NCBI GenBank assembly: GCA_028866895.1
Contig: JAGWHF010000005.1
Location: forward strand, 86,249-150,248
DNA: 64,000 bases
Reading direction: 5' to 3'
DNA from: Nitrososphaerota archaeon
GTDB lineage: Archaea > Thermoproteota > Nitrososphaeria > Nitrososphaerales > Nitrosopumilaceae
Below, in pieces: positions 35,604 to 45,137 of the stretch. The notes below the pieces were generated by a model that saw only the letters and a program-made list of their open reading frames with translations, was not told the DNA's origin and searched no databases. The position numbers and the translations under genes are program-made. Position 1 is the first letter of the stretch. Each line of letters opens with the position of its first letter.

Positions 35604-36174
35604 ATCCGCCGGAAGGCGTCATGCTGAAGTTCCACCTATTTTCAGCGGCCTTCCTTATTCCTATCCTAGGCTTTGATTCCACCATCTCCCTATTCACAGG
35701 CACTCCTTCTGTGATGTAAAGGTCGGATTTTAGGGTAAGGTCCTCCTCATATTGCTTCTTCGTTATTTTCATTGCCTGGGTAAGCTTGGCCGGGCCGTTT
35801 GCAAGATTTTCGAGGATCTCAGTACCCCTTTGGTCCTTCATGAAGGTAATCCCCTCCGTTGGAATTATTGCCCTTATGAGCACTGCCCCGGCCTCAGAGT
35901 TCCTGTCTCTTGCCACGGCATTCACGCAGTAATGCATCCCGTATGTAAAATAGACGTAGGCCATGCCTACCTGACCGAACATGGCCCTGTTTCTTTCGGT
36001 TTGTCCCGCATAGGCGTGGCTTGCAGGATCTTCCCTGTGGCAATAGGCCTCCGTCTCGCATATGATTCCCGATAATACCAAGCCGTCCACTTTCCTCACT
36101 AGTTTCTTACCTAGAAGATCCATTGCGACTTCGACAGTGTTCCTCAAGTAGAAGGGACGCGATATCGGATTCAT
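35569..36174 (-). CDS. 3-methyladenine DNA glycosylase (AAG/MPG family)
   Basis: The 201-residue product has the AAG features: FYLRNTVEVAMDLLGKKLVR, the active-site region GIICETEAYCHREDPASHAYAGQTERN (general base Glu), and YFTYGMHYCVNAVA. The enzyme removes alkylated purines from DNA. It overlaps the upstream uracil glycosylase gene by four bases (ATGA), forming a base-excision repair pair. Confidence 0.92.
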   Translation of the reverse strand: MNPISRPFYLRNTVEVAMDLLGKKLVRKVDGLVLSGIICETEAYCHREDPASHAYAGQTERNRAMFGQVGMAYVYFTYGMHYCVNAVARDRNSEAGAVLIRAIIPTEGITFMKDQRGTEILENLANGPAKLTQAMKITKKQYEEDLTLKSDLYITEGVPVNREMVESKPRIGIRKAAENRWNFSMTPSGGSRMLSKALRQG

Positions 36175-36752
36175 TCACTGATCTGCACAGGAGTTCCCTT
36201 TTTTATCTTCTCAACTATTCCGTAAAGGCTCTTCAGATCATCCTTTAGAACCTGTCGCAGGTCCGGATTATACAGCACTGCCGCAGGATGAACTGTGACA
36301 AAATAAAGATGGTCCTCCCTCCTGATTAGTTTGCCACGATTTTTTGTGATCTCGCTACCGTCCAAAAGGGAGCCAAAGGCGGTGTTTCCAAGAATACAGA
36401 TCACCGTGGGTTTTATGATTCCAATCTCCTTCTGCAAGTATCCACTGCAAGAACTCACCTCCTGCTTGCTCGGCCTCCTGTTGTTCGGCGGCCTGCATTT
36501 TACAACATTTGTTATGTAGACGTGTCTACGGGTAAATCCTGCATATTCCAGTGCCTCCGAAAGTATCTTCCCAGCAGCTCCGACAAACGGTGCTCCTTGC
36601 AGGTCCTCGTTGCGCCCCGGAGCTTCTCCAACAAAGATCACATCCGACTCCCAGTCCCCTTCGCCCGGGACAGCGTTTATCCTCGACCTTGACAGGTCGC
36701 AATTCATACAAGAAATAACAGAATTTTTGATCGAATCAATGGCGGACGACAT
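36171..36752 (-). CDS. Family 4 uracil-DNA glycosylase (Fe-S)
   Basis: The 193-residue product shows motif GEAPGRNEDLQGAPFVGAAG and the second motif VHPAAVLYNPDLR. Four Cys for the 4Fe-4S cluster sit at ISCMNCDLSR (15, 18), KCRPPNNRRP and SSCSGYLQ. This is the UDGa pattern of archaea. It lies 1 bp after TldD on the same strand and overlaps the AAG gene. Confidence 0.95.
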   Translation of the reverse strand: MSSAIDSIKNSVISCMNCDLSRSRINAVPGEGDWESDVIFVGEAPGRNEDLQGAPFVGAAGKILSEALEYAGFTRRHVYITNVVKCRPPNNRRPSKQEVSSCSGYLQKEIGIIKPTVICILGNTAFGSLLDGSEITKNRGKLIRREDHLYFVTVHPAAVLYNPDLRQVLKDDLKSLYGIVEKIKKGTPVQISE

Positions 36753-36753
36753 C

Positions 36754-38190
36754 TTACTGCCTCACACTCTTTACCGTAGCGATGCCACGTACGAAGGGCC
36801 CTCCGTTGCCCATCCTCATTATTTGCATTGGATCACCCTTGCCGCAATTCGTAATGGGTCGGACGGCAAAATCCTTACTTCTGGCATCAATTGAACGAAA
36901 AAATTCAGGCGCAGTGCCCATCACTATCACGTCTCTCACCATCCCCTTCAGCTCCCCCTTCTCAATTTTTTGGGCATATTGACATGAGATGCTCCAGTTA
37001 TACCGCATCATGTCTATGGACGGTACCTTCATGTCGCAAATGAGATATCCTTCTCTTACTTCTTTTATCATCTCCTCCGAATTCCAATTTCCAGGCCCTA
37101 TGACGGTGCAAGCCATCCTTATCAGCGGCATGAAGGAATATCCTGCAGACCGCATCGAGGAATCCGGCTCCGTGCCAAAGACTGCAGCTGTTTCCCTGCT
37201 CTGCATGTGCCTGACAAGCACGCCCTCCTCAATGAGCGATTTTCTGGCAGCAGGCACGCCCTCATCATCATACTTGTAACTTCCAAGCGAGTTTCCAATG
37301 GTTGGATCGTCGTACACACTGAGTTCATCAGAACCGATTTTCTCACCCAACATTCCTGCCCACCATGAGCCTCCGGCCCATGCCATCTCCCTTCCCAAAA
37401 CCCTGTCCCCTTCCGATGGATGGCCCAAGATCTCGTGAGTAAGGAGTGCAACAAAATCAGGGTTCATCACCACCACGGCCTTTTCCTCCGTTGCGGCCCT
37501 CGCCTCCACCAACTGGCCTGCCCTTTCCGACAATAAGGCCGATTTTGCCAAAATGTCGTTTTTGCCTAAGATCAACTCGAGGCCCCCGCGCCCTCCCTCC
37601 GTGGTGCTGGTGGTTTCTGAGATTCCCGACTCCCGTGCAGTAGATGACAGTTCAGCTATCAGGTCATCATAATCCTGAGTTATTTTCGAGCCCTCACTAT
37701 TTACATAATATTTGTGGAATACATCATGATGCATCCGGATTGATGACCTGACTATCCTCTTTCCCTCCCTTACGATCTTATCACAATCCGACCCCAGACT
37801 GACCATCTCCTCAATATGAGGCCTCTTTTGGGCCTTGTGGACAACCCTATCCTCCTGAGCCTTAACGTCTGCAAGGCTTACCTTATTTCGCTTTGTTTGA
37901 GAGCAGTAAAGCGCGTTCCTTGTTGCCTCGATTATCCCCTCCCTAATCGTATCAAAGGATATGGGATGTGAGAAGGAACAAAACCCCCATGATCCCTCCG
38001 CCAGCACGCGTATTCCCAGTCCATCATCAAACCTCAAGGAGACGTTCTCGACCTGGCCGTTTTCGAGGACGAAACCGTTGCTTTCCACCACCTCGGCCCT
38101 GACATCACAGTAATGTGCGCCACTTTCAAGTGCGAATTGGACTGCCCTATCTGCAAGATCTTCCAGCACATCAAGATCTCCAGTCTGCAA
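36754..38190 (-). CDS. tldD: TldD/PmbA family metalloprotease
   Basis: The 478-residue product has the TldD zinc motif HEILGHPSEGD in the middle and the conserved C-terminal segment with GNGGPFVRG. TldD/TldE pairs cut peptides such as microcins in bacteria; archaeal homologues are probably general peptidases. The start is a TTG at 38190. No TldE (PmbA) partner lies next to it. It follows the histidine kinase gene by 21 bp on the same strand. Confidence 0.9.
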   Translation of the reverse strand: MQTGDLDVLEDLADRAVQFALESGAHYCDVRAEVVESNGFVLENGQVENVSLRFDDGLGIRVLAEGSWGFCSFSHPISFDTIREGIIEATRNALYCSQTKRNKVSLADVKAQEDRVVHKAQKRPHIEEMVSLGSDCDKIVREGKRIVRSSIRMHHDVFHKYYVNSEGSKITQDYDDLIAELSSTARESGISETTSTTEGGRGGLELILGKNDILAKSALLSERAGQLVEARAATEEKAVVVMNPDFVALLTHEILGHPSEGDRVLGREMAWAGGSWWAGMLGEKIGSDELSVYDDPTIGNSLGSYKYDDEGVPAARKSLIEEGVLVRHMQSRETAAVFGTEPDSSMRSAGYSFMPLIRMACTVIGPGNWNSEEMIKEVREGYLICDMKVPSIDMMRYNWSISCQYAQKIEKGELKGMVRDVIVMGTAPEFFRSIDARSKDFAVRPITNCGKGDPMQIMRMGNGGPFVRGIATVKSVRQ

Positions 38191-38211
38191 CTATTTTATC
38201 TTATACCGGAT

Positions 38212-39243
38212 TCATCCCTTGTTGTTTTTCGGCAAGGTGAAGTAGAAGGTTGATCCTTTTTCAATCTCACTTTCCACCCAGATCCGCCCCCCGTGGGCTT
38301 CCACTATTCCCTTGCAGATTGAAAGACCCAAACCGCTTCCGCTAGACTCCCTAGTGGAAGATGTATCAACTTGATAGAATTTTTTGAATATTTTCTCCTT
38401 TGAATCCGCAGGTATTCCCTTCCCGTTATCCGCTACCGACACTGTCACCTCGTCAGGTCCCTCCGCTGCGGAAACTTCTATCATACCCGTCTTTGCGGAG
38501 GTGGCCTTTAACGCGTTCTTGACCAGATTTGTTATGACCTGAGTTATCCGGTCATCATCATAGTTTGCATAGAGGTCTCGTTTTATGTTTTGGTTAAGCG
38601 ATATGCTCTCACCTGCGGCAAGGGGTTGCATTACAACCATGGTATTTTCCGCTGTCTGGCGCAGATTGTGGCGAGATTTCTTAACCCTGAGCTGCCCAAG
38701 CTCCATCTTCTGAGCGTCCAGAAGGTCCGAAATCAGCTGTAGCAGGGATGACGCGCTCGACTTTATGACCTCTATCCTCTCCTTCTGGTTTTTATTGAGT
38801 GGTCCCAAGTGTTCCCCCAACAGTATATCCGAATATCCCTGAATTGGAACCAACGGAGTCTTGAGTTCGTGCGTAATCATCGCAAGAAATTCGTCTTTTG
38901 CAATCTCCACCTTCTTTGCCTCCTCCTCCTTCCTCTGAATCGTGCTTGAAAGCGAGTTTATGGATTTTGCAAGATCCCCCATCTCATCCTTTGAGGAAAA
39001 CTCTATGCGTTCGCCGTAGATCCCGTTCTTGATCCTGTCTATAGCATCGTTCATGGTTTTTAGAGGATCAAGTGACCTTTTTATCGATAACAGGAAGGTT
39101 ACAAACATCACAATGTCAAAAATCAGCAGCCCCTCCGCCACAACCAGATTTTCAGGCGAAATCAAAACCAGCAGGAGAAGGATTAATGTAGTGACGTCTA
39201 TAATCACCCCAAGCATGACATATGTTTTCTGAGCAATCTTCAA
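38212..39243 (-). CDS. Membrane histidine kinase
   Basis: From TTG 39243 the product is 343 residues. Two membrane helices come first (TYVMLGVIIDVTTLILLLLVL and GLLIFDIVMFVTFLLSI), with almost no sensor loop between. A HAMP-like linker follows, then the H-box MITHELKTPLVPIQGYSD, N-box TNLVKNALKAT, and G1/G2 boxes VADNGKGIPADS and SSGSGLGLSICKGIV. The frame extends to 39504, but that part runs against the divergent Hpt gene. The kinase probably pairs with the adjacent Hpt and CheY proteins. Confidence 0.9.
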   Translation of the reverse strand: MKIAQKTYVMLGVIIDVTTLILLLLVLISPENLVVAEGLLIFDIVMFVTFLLSIKRSLDPLKTMNDAIDRIKNGIYGERIEFSSKDEMGDLAKSINSLSSTIQRKEEEAKKVEIAKDEFLAMITHELKTPLVPIQGYSDILLGEHLGPLNKNQKERIEVIKSSASSLLQLISDLLDAQKMELGQLRVKKSRHNLRQTAENTMVVMQPLAAGESISLNQNIKRDLYANYDDDRITQVITNLVKNALKATSAKTGMIEVSAAEGPDEVTVSVADNGKGIPADSKEKIFKKFYQVDTSSTRESSGSGLGLSICKGIVEAHGGRIWVESEIEKGSTFYFTLPKNNKG

Positions 39244-39308
39244 TTCGATAGGAACACAAGAGATAATCCTATAAAAGCTTGTATAACATACGTGTTTTAA
39301 CAAATCAA

Positions 39309-39677
39309 ATGGCGGACGAGTTTCAAAGAGTTGCCACGCAGGAGATTTCTTCCGAGCTTGAAAAATTACAGATTGCGTTAGGACAACGCAAGAAGGACAA
39401 TGACGTCTTGAAAAATTCAGATGAGATAAAGGAACCCCTGCACAAAATAAAGGGGCTTGCCCCCATGATGGGAAAGGAAGATCTCGGCGACATGGCAAGT
39501 ACATGCGAGGCCATAATAGCGCAATTTTCTAAAGGCGGCATCAATTCCGACTGCATCAATTTTTTGGAAGACGCCTCAATTCAGATGACAAGGTCATTCC
39601 TCGGTACCGACATTGACTGCATGACTAAATTTAGGAGCTTGGTCCTCGCCAAGTTTCCCGGCCTGCAAGGCATCTGA
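39309..39677 (+). CDS. Histidine phosphotransfer (Hpt) domain protein
   Basis: From ATG 39309 the product is a 122-residue helical protein. His45 in PLHKIKGLAPMMG matches the phospho-accepting H-x-x-K-G motif of Hpt and CheA P1 domains. It lies divergent to the histidine kinase and 42 bp upstream of the CheY-like gene. Together they form a stand-alone phosphorelay module. Confidence 0.82.
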   Translation: MADEFQRVATQEISSELEKLQIALGQRKKDNDVLKNSDEIKEPLHKIKGLAPMMGKEDLGDMASTCEAIIAQFSKGGINSDCINFLEDASIQMTRSFLGTDIDCMTKFRSLVLAKFPGLQGI

Positions 39678-39719
39678 AGTTCGTTTGGGCTTAAATAACC
39701 AGCACGGGATGCCTAAAGG

Positions 39720-40091
39720 ATGGCCAGAATCATGATTGCAGACGATTCAGAATCAATAAGAATGGTACTGCGGGACATCCTGTCCATAGGTGCGCACGAA
39801 TGCACAGCGGAAGCATCAAACGGATTTGAAGCGATAGAGCAATTTAAGAAGACTTTTCCAGACATCGTTCTTTTGGACATGGCAATGCCAAAGATGGACG
39901 GTCTTGACGTCCTAAAACAGATGATGTCCATCAGGCCAGCGGTCAGAGTAATAATGATCACCGCATCAGACGACCAAAACACCATACGGGATTGCATAAA
40001 GGAAGGCGCCTCGGCATACATATTGAAACCGTTCAACTTTCAGGATGTCCTGAACAAGATAAACGAGGTCCTAAGCCTGCGAGGTGCCTGA
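39720..40091 (+). CDS. CheY-like single-domain response regulator
   Basis: The 123-residue receiver domain has acidic pair MIADDSES, phospho-acceptor Asp53 in VLLDMAMP, the switch Thr in IMITASDD and Lys in YILKPFNF. It has no output domain, so it acts by protein contact or as a phosphate sink. It sits after the Hpt gene and 79 bp before the PIN-ATPase-KH gene. Confidence 0.95.
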   Translation: MARIMIADDSESIRMVLRDILSIGAHECTAEASNGFEAIEQFKKTFPDIVLLDMAMPKMDGLDVLKQMMSIRPAVRVIMITASDDQNTIRDCIKEGASAYILKPFNFQDVLNKINEVLSLRGA

Positions 40092-40170
40092 ATTTTCAGC
40101 CGCCAAAATCGGCCAAACCGTCCATCCTTGAACGCACTTATGATTTATAGGTGCAAGAGGGCCAGTTGAC

Positions 40171-41979
40171 ATGATGGAAAAAATAGTTGCAGATACCAGC
40201 ATTATAATCGACGGCGAGATAACCAAGCTTATAGAAGCCGGGAGCCTCAGGGATTGTGAGATCATAATTCCTGTCGCGGTCCTCGATGAGCTCCAATCAC
40301 AGGCCTCCCAGAGCAAAGATTACGGCTTTGTAGGACTGGAAGAGATTAAAAAGATTCGCGAACTGGCCCAAAAAAATCGCATCGTTCTAAGGTTCGAGGG
40401 CGAGCGGCCCAGCATGGACGACATAAAACTGGCAAGACATGGCAGGATCGATGCCATAATAAAGGACATCGCAAAGAAAAACTCGGCCACATTTTACACG
40501 GCAGATTACGTCCAAGCTCTTGTAGCAGAGGCGGAAGGCATCAAGACCAATTACTCCAAGCCCCAGATCAAGATATCCGACCTCGAATTTGAAAGATACT
40601 TCGACGGGGAAACCATGAGTGTTCACCTAAAGGAGGGTACAAGGCCCGTGGCCAAACGCGGGAAACCGGGCGCTTTTTCGCTTGTGGAAATCGGCGACAG
40701 GGTGCTCGACAGAGAATATCTGGAGGGGATCACTACAGAGATACTCGAGTCATCAAGGGTAAACCAAAGCGGGGTCATCGAGATCTCAAAGGCAGGAGCG
40801 CTGGTGGTTCAATTCAGGGAATTCAGGGTTGTGATAACGCACAGGCCCTTCTCGGACAGCTATGAAATAACAATAACCCACCCGCTTGTCAAGATGTCCC
40901 TTGAGCAATACAACACATCAGAAAAGCTCATGAAAAGACTCTCGGAAAGCGCCGAGGGAATCCTCATATCGGGCATACCAGGTTCCGGCAAGAGCACCTT
41001 TGCCTCAAGTCTTGCAGACTTTTACGCAAAAAGGGGAAAGATAGTGAAGACCTTCGAATCCCCCAGAGACCTGCAGGTCGATGAGAAGATAACACAGTAT
41101 ACGGTCCTTGAGGGAAGTTTTGAAAACGCGGCCGACATCCTGTTACTGGTCAGACCCGACTATACCATTTTTGACGAGGTGAGAAGATATCACGATTTCA
41201 GGGTTTTCTCAGACCTCCGACTTGCAGGGGTAGGAATGGTAGGCGTAGTCCACGCAAACGCCCCGCTTGATGCAATCCAGCGGTTTATTGGGAAGGTGGA
41301 CCTTGGAATGATCCCCCACATACTTGATACCGTGATCTTCATCAAGGCTGGGCAGGTCTCCAAGGTTTACGGGCTTGAATTCAAGGTGAAGGTACCCACC
41401 GGCATGACGGAGCAAGACCTAGCAAGGCCGGTGATAGAGATAAGAAACTTTGAGAATAACAACCTTGAATATGAAATCTACACATATGGAGAGGAAAACA
41501 TCGTCATTCCAATCTCAAAAGAGGCAAAGGGAAGTGGTATTGAAAGACTTGCAGAATCAAAAATAAAGGAGACGGTAAGGCGGTTTGACCCTAAAGCCGA
41601 GATAGAGATACTTTCCAACAGCAGCGTCAGAGTGAGGATTGACAAAGACTCCATACCAGCCATCATCGGGCGTGGAGGTTCTACCATAAACGAGCTTGAA
41701 AAAAGCCTCGGGGTGCACATCGATGTAGAGCCTAGGACGTCCCCTACCAGAAACGGCGAATGGTTTGAAATGTCAGAATCTGGCAACAATTTCATCTTCG
41801 AGGTAGACACGAACAAGTCAGGGATGGACACTGATATCTACGTCAAGGACAGGCACCTTTTATCCACAAGGGTCGGCAAGAAAGGACGGATAATAGTACC
41901 GAAGCGGTCAGGCCATGGCAAGAAATTAATCAACGCCGTGATGTCAAAAGACGACATCAGGATAGTCGTACACGAATGA
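40171..41979 (+). CDS. PIN domain-ATPase-KH protein (PilT-N/VapC-ATPase family)
   Basis: The 602-residue product has three parts. A PIN nuclease-like domain (1-130) starts with VADTSIIIDGEI (Asp8). A PilT/VirB11-like ATPase (about 215-430) has Walker A GIPGSGKST and the Walker-B-like FDEVRRYHDF. A KH domain near 480-540 carries IPAIIGRGGSTINELEKSLG. The C-terminus ends in a short basic domain. The arrangement is conserved in archaea and suggests RNA binding and cleavage, but the biochemical role is not established. Start is ATG 40171 or 40174. Confidence 0.9.
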   Translation: MMEKIVADTSIIIDGEITKLIEAGSLRDCEIIIPVAVLDELQSQASQSKDYGFVGLEEIKKIRELAQKNRIVLRFEGERPSMDDIKLARHGRIDAIIKDIAKKNSATFYTADYVQALVAEAEGIKTNYSKPQIKISDLEFERYFDGETMSVHLKEGTRPVAKRGKPGAFSLVEIGDRVLDREYLEGITTEILESSRVNQSGVIEISKAGALVVQFREFRVVITHRPFSDSYEITITHPLVKMSLEQYNTSEKLMKRLSESAEGILISGIPGSGKSTFASSLADFYAKRGKIVKTFESPRDLQVDEKITQYTVLEGSFENAADILLLVRPDYTIFDEVRRYHDFRVFSDLRLAGVGMVGVVHANAPLDAIQRFIGKVDLGMIPHILDTVIFIKAGQVSKVYGLEFKVKVPTGMTEQDLARPVIEIRNFENNNLEYEIYTYGEENIVIPISKEAKGSGIERLAESKIKETVRRFDPKAEIEILSNSSVRVRIDKDSIPAIIGRGGSTINELEKSLGVHIDVEPRTSPTRNGEWFEMSESGNNFIFEVDTNKSGMDTDIYVKDRHLLSTRVGKKGRIIVPKRSGHGKKLINAVMSKDDIRIVVHE

Positions 41980-42077
41980 CCCAACGCCTGCCAAGTCATA
42001 TTTATGCTGGAATGGGTCCCGGCGGCTCCCCGTACCCATAGGCGTGAATTCGTCCGTCCCCAGATAAGCCTGAGAGA

Positions 42078-42089
42078 CCCCCCCCCCCC
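42078..42089 (+). repeat. 12-base cytosine homopolymer in a 264-bp gap
   Basis: A run of 12 C lies in the gap 41980-42243 between the PIN-ATPase-KH gene and a small gene. On the minus strand it reads as poly-G within a frame that would encode GRGWGPYGLVWGFRRG and, after a one-base shift, GRIHAYGYGEPPGPIPA before a stop. The run could be a sequencing artefact or a slippage site. No confident gene is called in this gap. Confidence 0.7.
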
Positions 42090-42243
42090 AAACCTGCAGA
42101 CCGCGTCTGAATCCCCAGACAAGGCCGTATGGGCCCCATCCCCTTCCTGAGGGCACCAGATATTTCCTCACCCTTGATCGCAAACCTTTACCTTGTTGTA
42201 ATTGATCTTTTGCATGAAATCTTAACTACAAATCCCAAAACTT

Positions 42244-42597
42244 GTGGAAGGCATGGATGATGGACTTCGAACTAGTATTCATAAAATTAAAAAAATGAGA
42301 GAGTCCATCAAGAGGCGCGCCGAGATTTACTCAAATCTAGGGGCCTTGGACGACCGCGGCACAGCACGGGCACTTGGCGCCCTTCAGCGAGCACCCGCGC
42401 CTGGAAAGAAGATACAAAAGATAGGATTCATACTGCTTTTTTCGCCCGAGCCATTTACTACCGTGGCTGGCGTACCCATGATATTAGCAGGCAAGTATCT
42501 GGACAGGGTCTACAACGGGGCAACCATATCTGACATCGGACATGAAACTAGAAGCTTCGCAAAACACATTTCCGACTTTAAAGACCGGATAAGATAG
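42244..42597 (+). CDS. Small conserved-looking protein, function unknown
   Basis: The 117-residue product begins at GTG 42244, or at ATG 42253 (MDDGLRTSIHK). It has a positively charged N-terminal helix (KIKKMRESIKRR) and a hydrophobic middle (GFILLFSPEPFTTVAGVPMILAGKYL) that may be a membrane or amphipathic segment. The family is not recognised. It is 13 bp upstream of the DUF192 gene. Confidence 0.55.
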   Translation: MEGMDDGLRTSIHKIKKMRESIKRRAEIYSNLGALDDRGTARALGALQRAPAPGKKIQKIGFILLFSPEPFTTVAGVPMILAGKYLDRVYNGATISDIGHETRSFAKHISDFKDRIR

Positions 42598-42610
42598 CCT
42601 CCATCTGTTT

Positions 42611-43144
42611 TTGCATTGGTTTTTAACTAGACTTGGCACACCGGCTTTTGTGGCAACAAGGGCCCAAATACTGATTCCACTAGCCATTACTGCGGTAATA
42701 ATTGGCGTTGCAGGCGTGTTGACAATACCATCCGACTCCAAGTTTGCCGACGTAAAATTCCCAAAGGGCACCGTAAGGATCGGGAATGTGACGCTTGCAG
42801 TCCAAGTCGCAGAAACGGACGCGCAGAGGTCACGCGGTCTGATGTTCCAAAACCAGATACCGTATGATCAGGGGATGATATTTGTCATGCAAAACCAGCA
42901 GGTCATACCGATATGGATGCAGAACATGCAGTTTCCCCTAGACATAATTTGGTTTGACAGCGATGGAAACATCGTCCACATCTCAAAGTTTGTCCAGCCG
43001 TGCAAGACTGCCCTCGAGACTGCAATTTGCCCCGTTGACAAGGGAGGGAACAGGCCTGCAAGATACGTCCTAGAAGTGACAGCAGGATTCGTAGACAAGT
43101 TCAACATAACATCAAGTTCCAAGCTGAAAATAATTTCTATCTGA
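42611..43144 (+). CDS. DUF192 family exported protein
   Basis: The 177-residue product has an N-terminal signal-anchor (about 18-41) and the DUF192 core: VQVAETDAQRSRGLMFQNQIPYDQGMIF, followed by WMQNMQFPLDIIWFD. These are the family's conserved motifs. The function of DUF192 is unknown; its fold is a small beta-barrel outside the membrane. The 3' end overlaps the convergent acs gene by 8 bp. Confidence 0.88.
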   Translation: MHWFLTRLGTPAFVATRAQILIPLAITAVIIGVAGVLTIPSDSKFADVKFPKGTVRIGNVTLAVQVAETDAQRSRGLMFQNQIPYDQGMIFVMQNQQVIPIWMQNMQFPLDIIWFDSDGNIVHISKFVQPCKTALETAICPVDKGGNRPARYVLEVTAGFVDKFNITSSSKLKIISI

Positions 43145-45083
43145 GCTTGCTGCCCTCAATTTCCCGTTCGAGTTCCTTGAAGGCAGACCTGATCTCTTCC
43201 ACCGCGGCCTCATCCTCCAGTGTGCTTACGTCCCCAATCTTCTCATTTTTTGCTACAGCCTTCAATAGCCTTCGCATGATCTTCCCGCTTCTTGTCTTAG
43301 GCAGTTTTGAAACCACGTAGAACTGATCCGGTACTGCAATAGGTCCCACCGTTTTTCTTATGTGTTGGACCAACTCATCCCTGAGCCTGATGTCCCATGC
43401 AGCCCCCTCCTTTAAGACGAGGAATGAGATTACCGACTCTCCCTTTACCTCGTGCGGAATACCACACACTGCGGCCTCTGCCACTGCTCCGTGGGATACA
43501 AATCCGCTTTCAATCTCCGCAGTACCGAGTCTGTGCCCTGCCACCTTTAAGACATCATCTGCTCTTCCAAGCATCCAGATGTACCCATCCTCGTCCCTAA
43601 TGGCAAAATCCCCGGGATAATACATCTTCGGATATTTGGACCAATAGACTGTCTTGTATTTCTCGTCGTCCCCCCACAGCGACAGCAGCATGCCTGGCCA
43701 CGGCGCCTTGATTACCAGATAACCCTTCTTTCCAGGCGGAAGGTCCTTGCCATTTTCATCCACCACCCCGACGTTAATACCCGGAACCTGCCTTGACGCA
43801 GAACCGGGCTTCATAGGTGCAGTCTCAAGCCCCGGAAGGGCCGAGATCATTGTTCCACCCGTCTCAGTCTGCCACCAAGTATCTACTATTGGGCATCTCT
43901 CCTTCCCTATCACGCGGAAGTACCACAGCCAGACCTCCGGATTGATTGGCTCACCCACGCTTCCAAGAAGGCGCAGGCTTGAGAGGTCCTTCGAGTCTGA
44001 AAGTGTGTCGCCATACTTCATCAGCATGCGCAGGGCGGTTGGAGTTGTATAAAGGACCGTGATTTTGTACCTCTCCACCATCTCCCAAATACGCGAGGGC
44101 GTAGGATAGACCAGGGCCCCCTCATACATCACCTGTGTTGCACCATGCATCAGAGGCCCATATACGACGTAGCTGTGGCCTGTAACCCATCCGATGTCCG
44201 CCGTACAAAAATAGATATCCGAGTCCTTGACGTCAAATAGCCACTTGAAGGTGCTGTTAACATGGACAAGATACCCCCCAGTGCCATGCAGTACGCCTTT
44301 GGGTTTTCCCGTAGTGCCCGAAGTATATAGTATATAGAGCGGGTGCGTGCTTTCCACTTCTTCAGGCTCGCAAATGTTTGAGGCCGCGTTTACAAGGTCG
44401 GCCCAGCGTTTGTCTCTTCGACCCATCTCGACCGGGATCTTTGCGTGCTCTAACACAAGTACGCTTTCCACAAAGTCAAGATCCGATATCGCCTCATCCA
44501 CAATCCTCTTGAGTTTTATAATTTCACCCCTTCTAAAACCACCATCTGCTGTGATAATGACCTTGGATTTGGAATCGCTTACCCTGTCCCGGATAGATTG
44601 GGAGCTGAAACCCGAAAAGATTACCGTATGGACGGCCCCTATCCTTGCGCATGCAAGAAGCGATACCATCAGTTCCGGAACCATCGGGAGATAGATTGTC
44701 ACCCTGTCCCCCTTCCGTACGCCCAGTGATTTTAGGGTGTTCGCTGCCCTGCACACATAATCAAGCAGATCCCGGTATGTCAATGTACGACTTGTGCCGT
44801 TCTCGCCTTCCCACAGAATGGCAGGCTTTTTGCCGTTCTTCCTAACTGTCACGTCGAGTGCGTTATAGCATGCATTGATACGTCCTCCGACGAACCATCT
44901 GGCAAATGGGGGATCCCACTCGAGAGATTTGCTCCATTTTTCAGACCATTGGAGCTTTTCCGCCTCTTTTTCCCAGAACTTTACATAGTCCTCCTCCGCC
45001 AACTTTCTTGTCAGGCTGTCGTTGTTCCCAAGTCCTACTGTAAACGAGTCTTTCGCCAACAAACGTATTGGGTCATACATCAA
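43137..45083 (-). CDS. acs: Acetyl-CoA synthetase (AMP-forming)
   Basis: The 648-residue ANL-family ligase has P-loop LYTSGTTGKPKGVLH, adenine motif VDTWWQTETGG (with the Trp that limits the acyl pocket to acetate) and the C-terminal motif containing the acetylatable Lys SRSGKIMRRL (seen as TRSGKIMRR). It makes acetyl-CoA from acetate, CoA and ATP. Propionate or hydroxyacids are weaker alternatives; the 3HP/4HB cycle ligases of Nitrososphaerota are reported to be ADP-forming and differ in sequence. It follows cdvA by 54 bp. Confidence 0.92.
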   Translation of the reverse strand: MMYDPIRLLAKDSFTVGLGNNDSLTRKLAEEDYVKFWEKEAEKLQWSEKWSKSLEWDPPFARWFVGGRINACYNALDVTVRKNGKKPAILWEGENGTSRTLTYRDLLDYVCRAANTLKSLGVRKGDRVTIYLPMVPELMVSLLACARIGAVHTVIFSGFSSQSIRDRVSDSKSKVIITADGGFRRGEIIKLKRIVDEAISDLDFVESVLVLEHAKIPVEMGRRDKRWADLVNAASNICEPEEVESTHPLYILYTSGTTGKPKGVLHGTGGYLVHVNSTFKWLFDVKDSDIYFCTADIGWVTGHSYVVYGPLMHGATQVMYEGALVYPTPSRIWEMVERYKITVLYTTPTALRMLMKYGDTLSDSKDLSSLRLLGSVGEPINPEVWLWYFRVIGKERCPIVDTWWQTETGGTMISALPGLETAPMKPGSASRQVPGINVGVVDENGKDLPPGKKGYLVIKAPWPGMLLSLWGDDEKYKTVYWSKYPKMYYPGDFAIRDEDGYIWMLGRADDVLKVAGHRLGTAEIESGFVSHGAVAEAAVCGIPHEVKGESVISFLVLKEGAAWDIRLRDELVQHIRKTVGPIAVPDQFYVVSKLPKTRSGKIMRRLLKAVAKNEKIGDVSTLEDEAAVEEIRSAFKELEREIEGSKLR

Positions 45084-45137
45084 AAAAAAGGTTCTCTTAG
45101 AAGGAGGCCTGGAGCGGCGACCTTACCTTTCAGAGGT

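Noticed and set aside
41838-42183. Minus-strand frames over the end of the PIN-ATPase-KH gene and the C12 tract
   Set aside because: They overlap a well-supported gene and depend on the homopolymer length. They are reported only as a finding on the tract.
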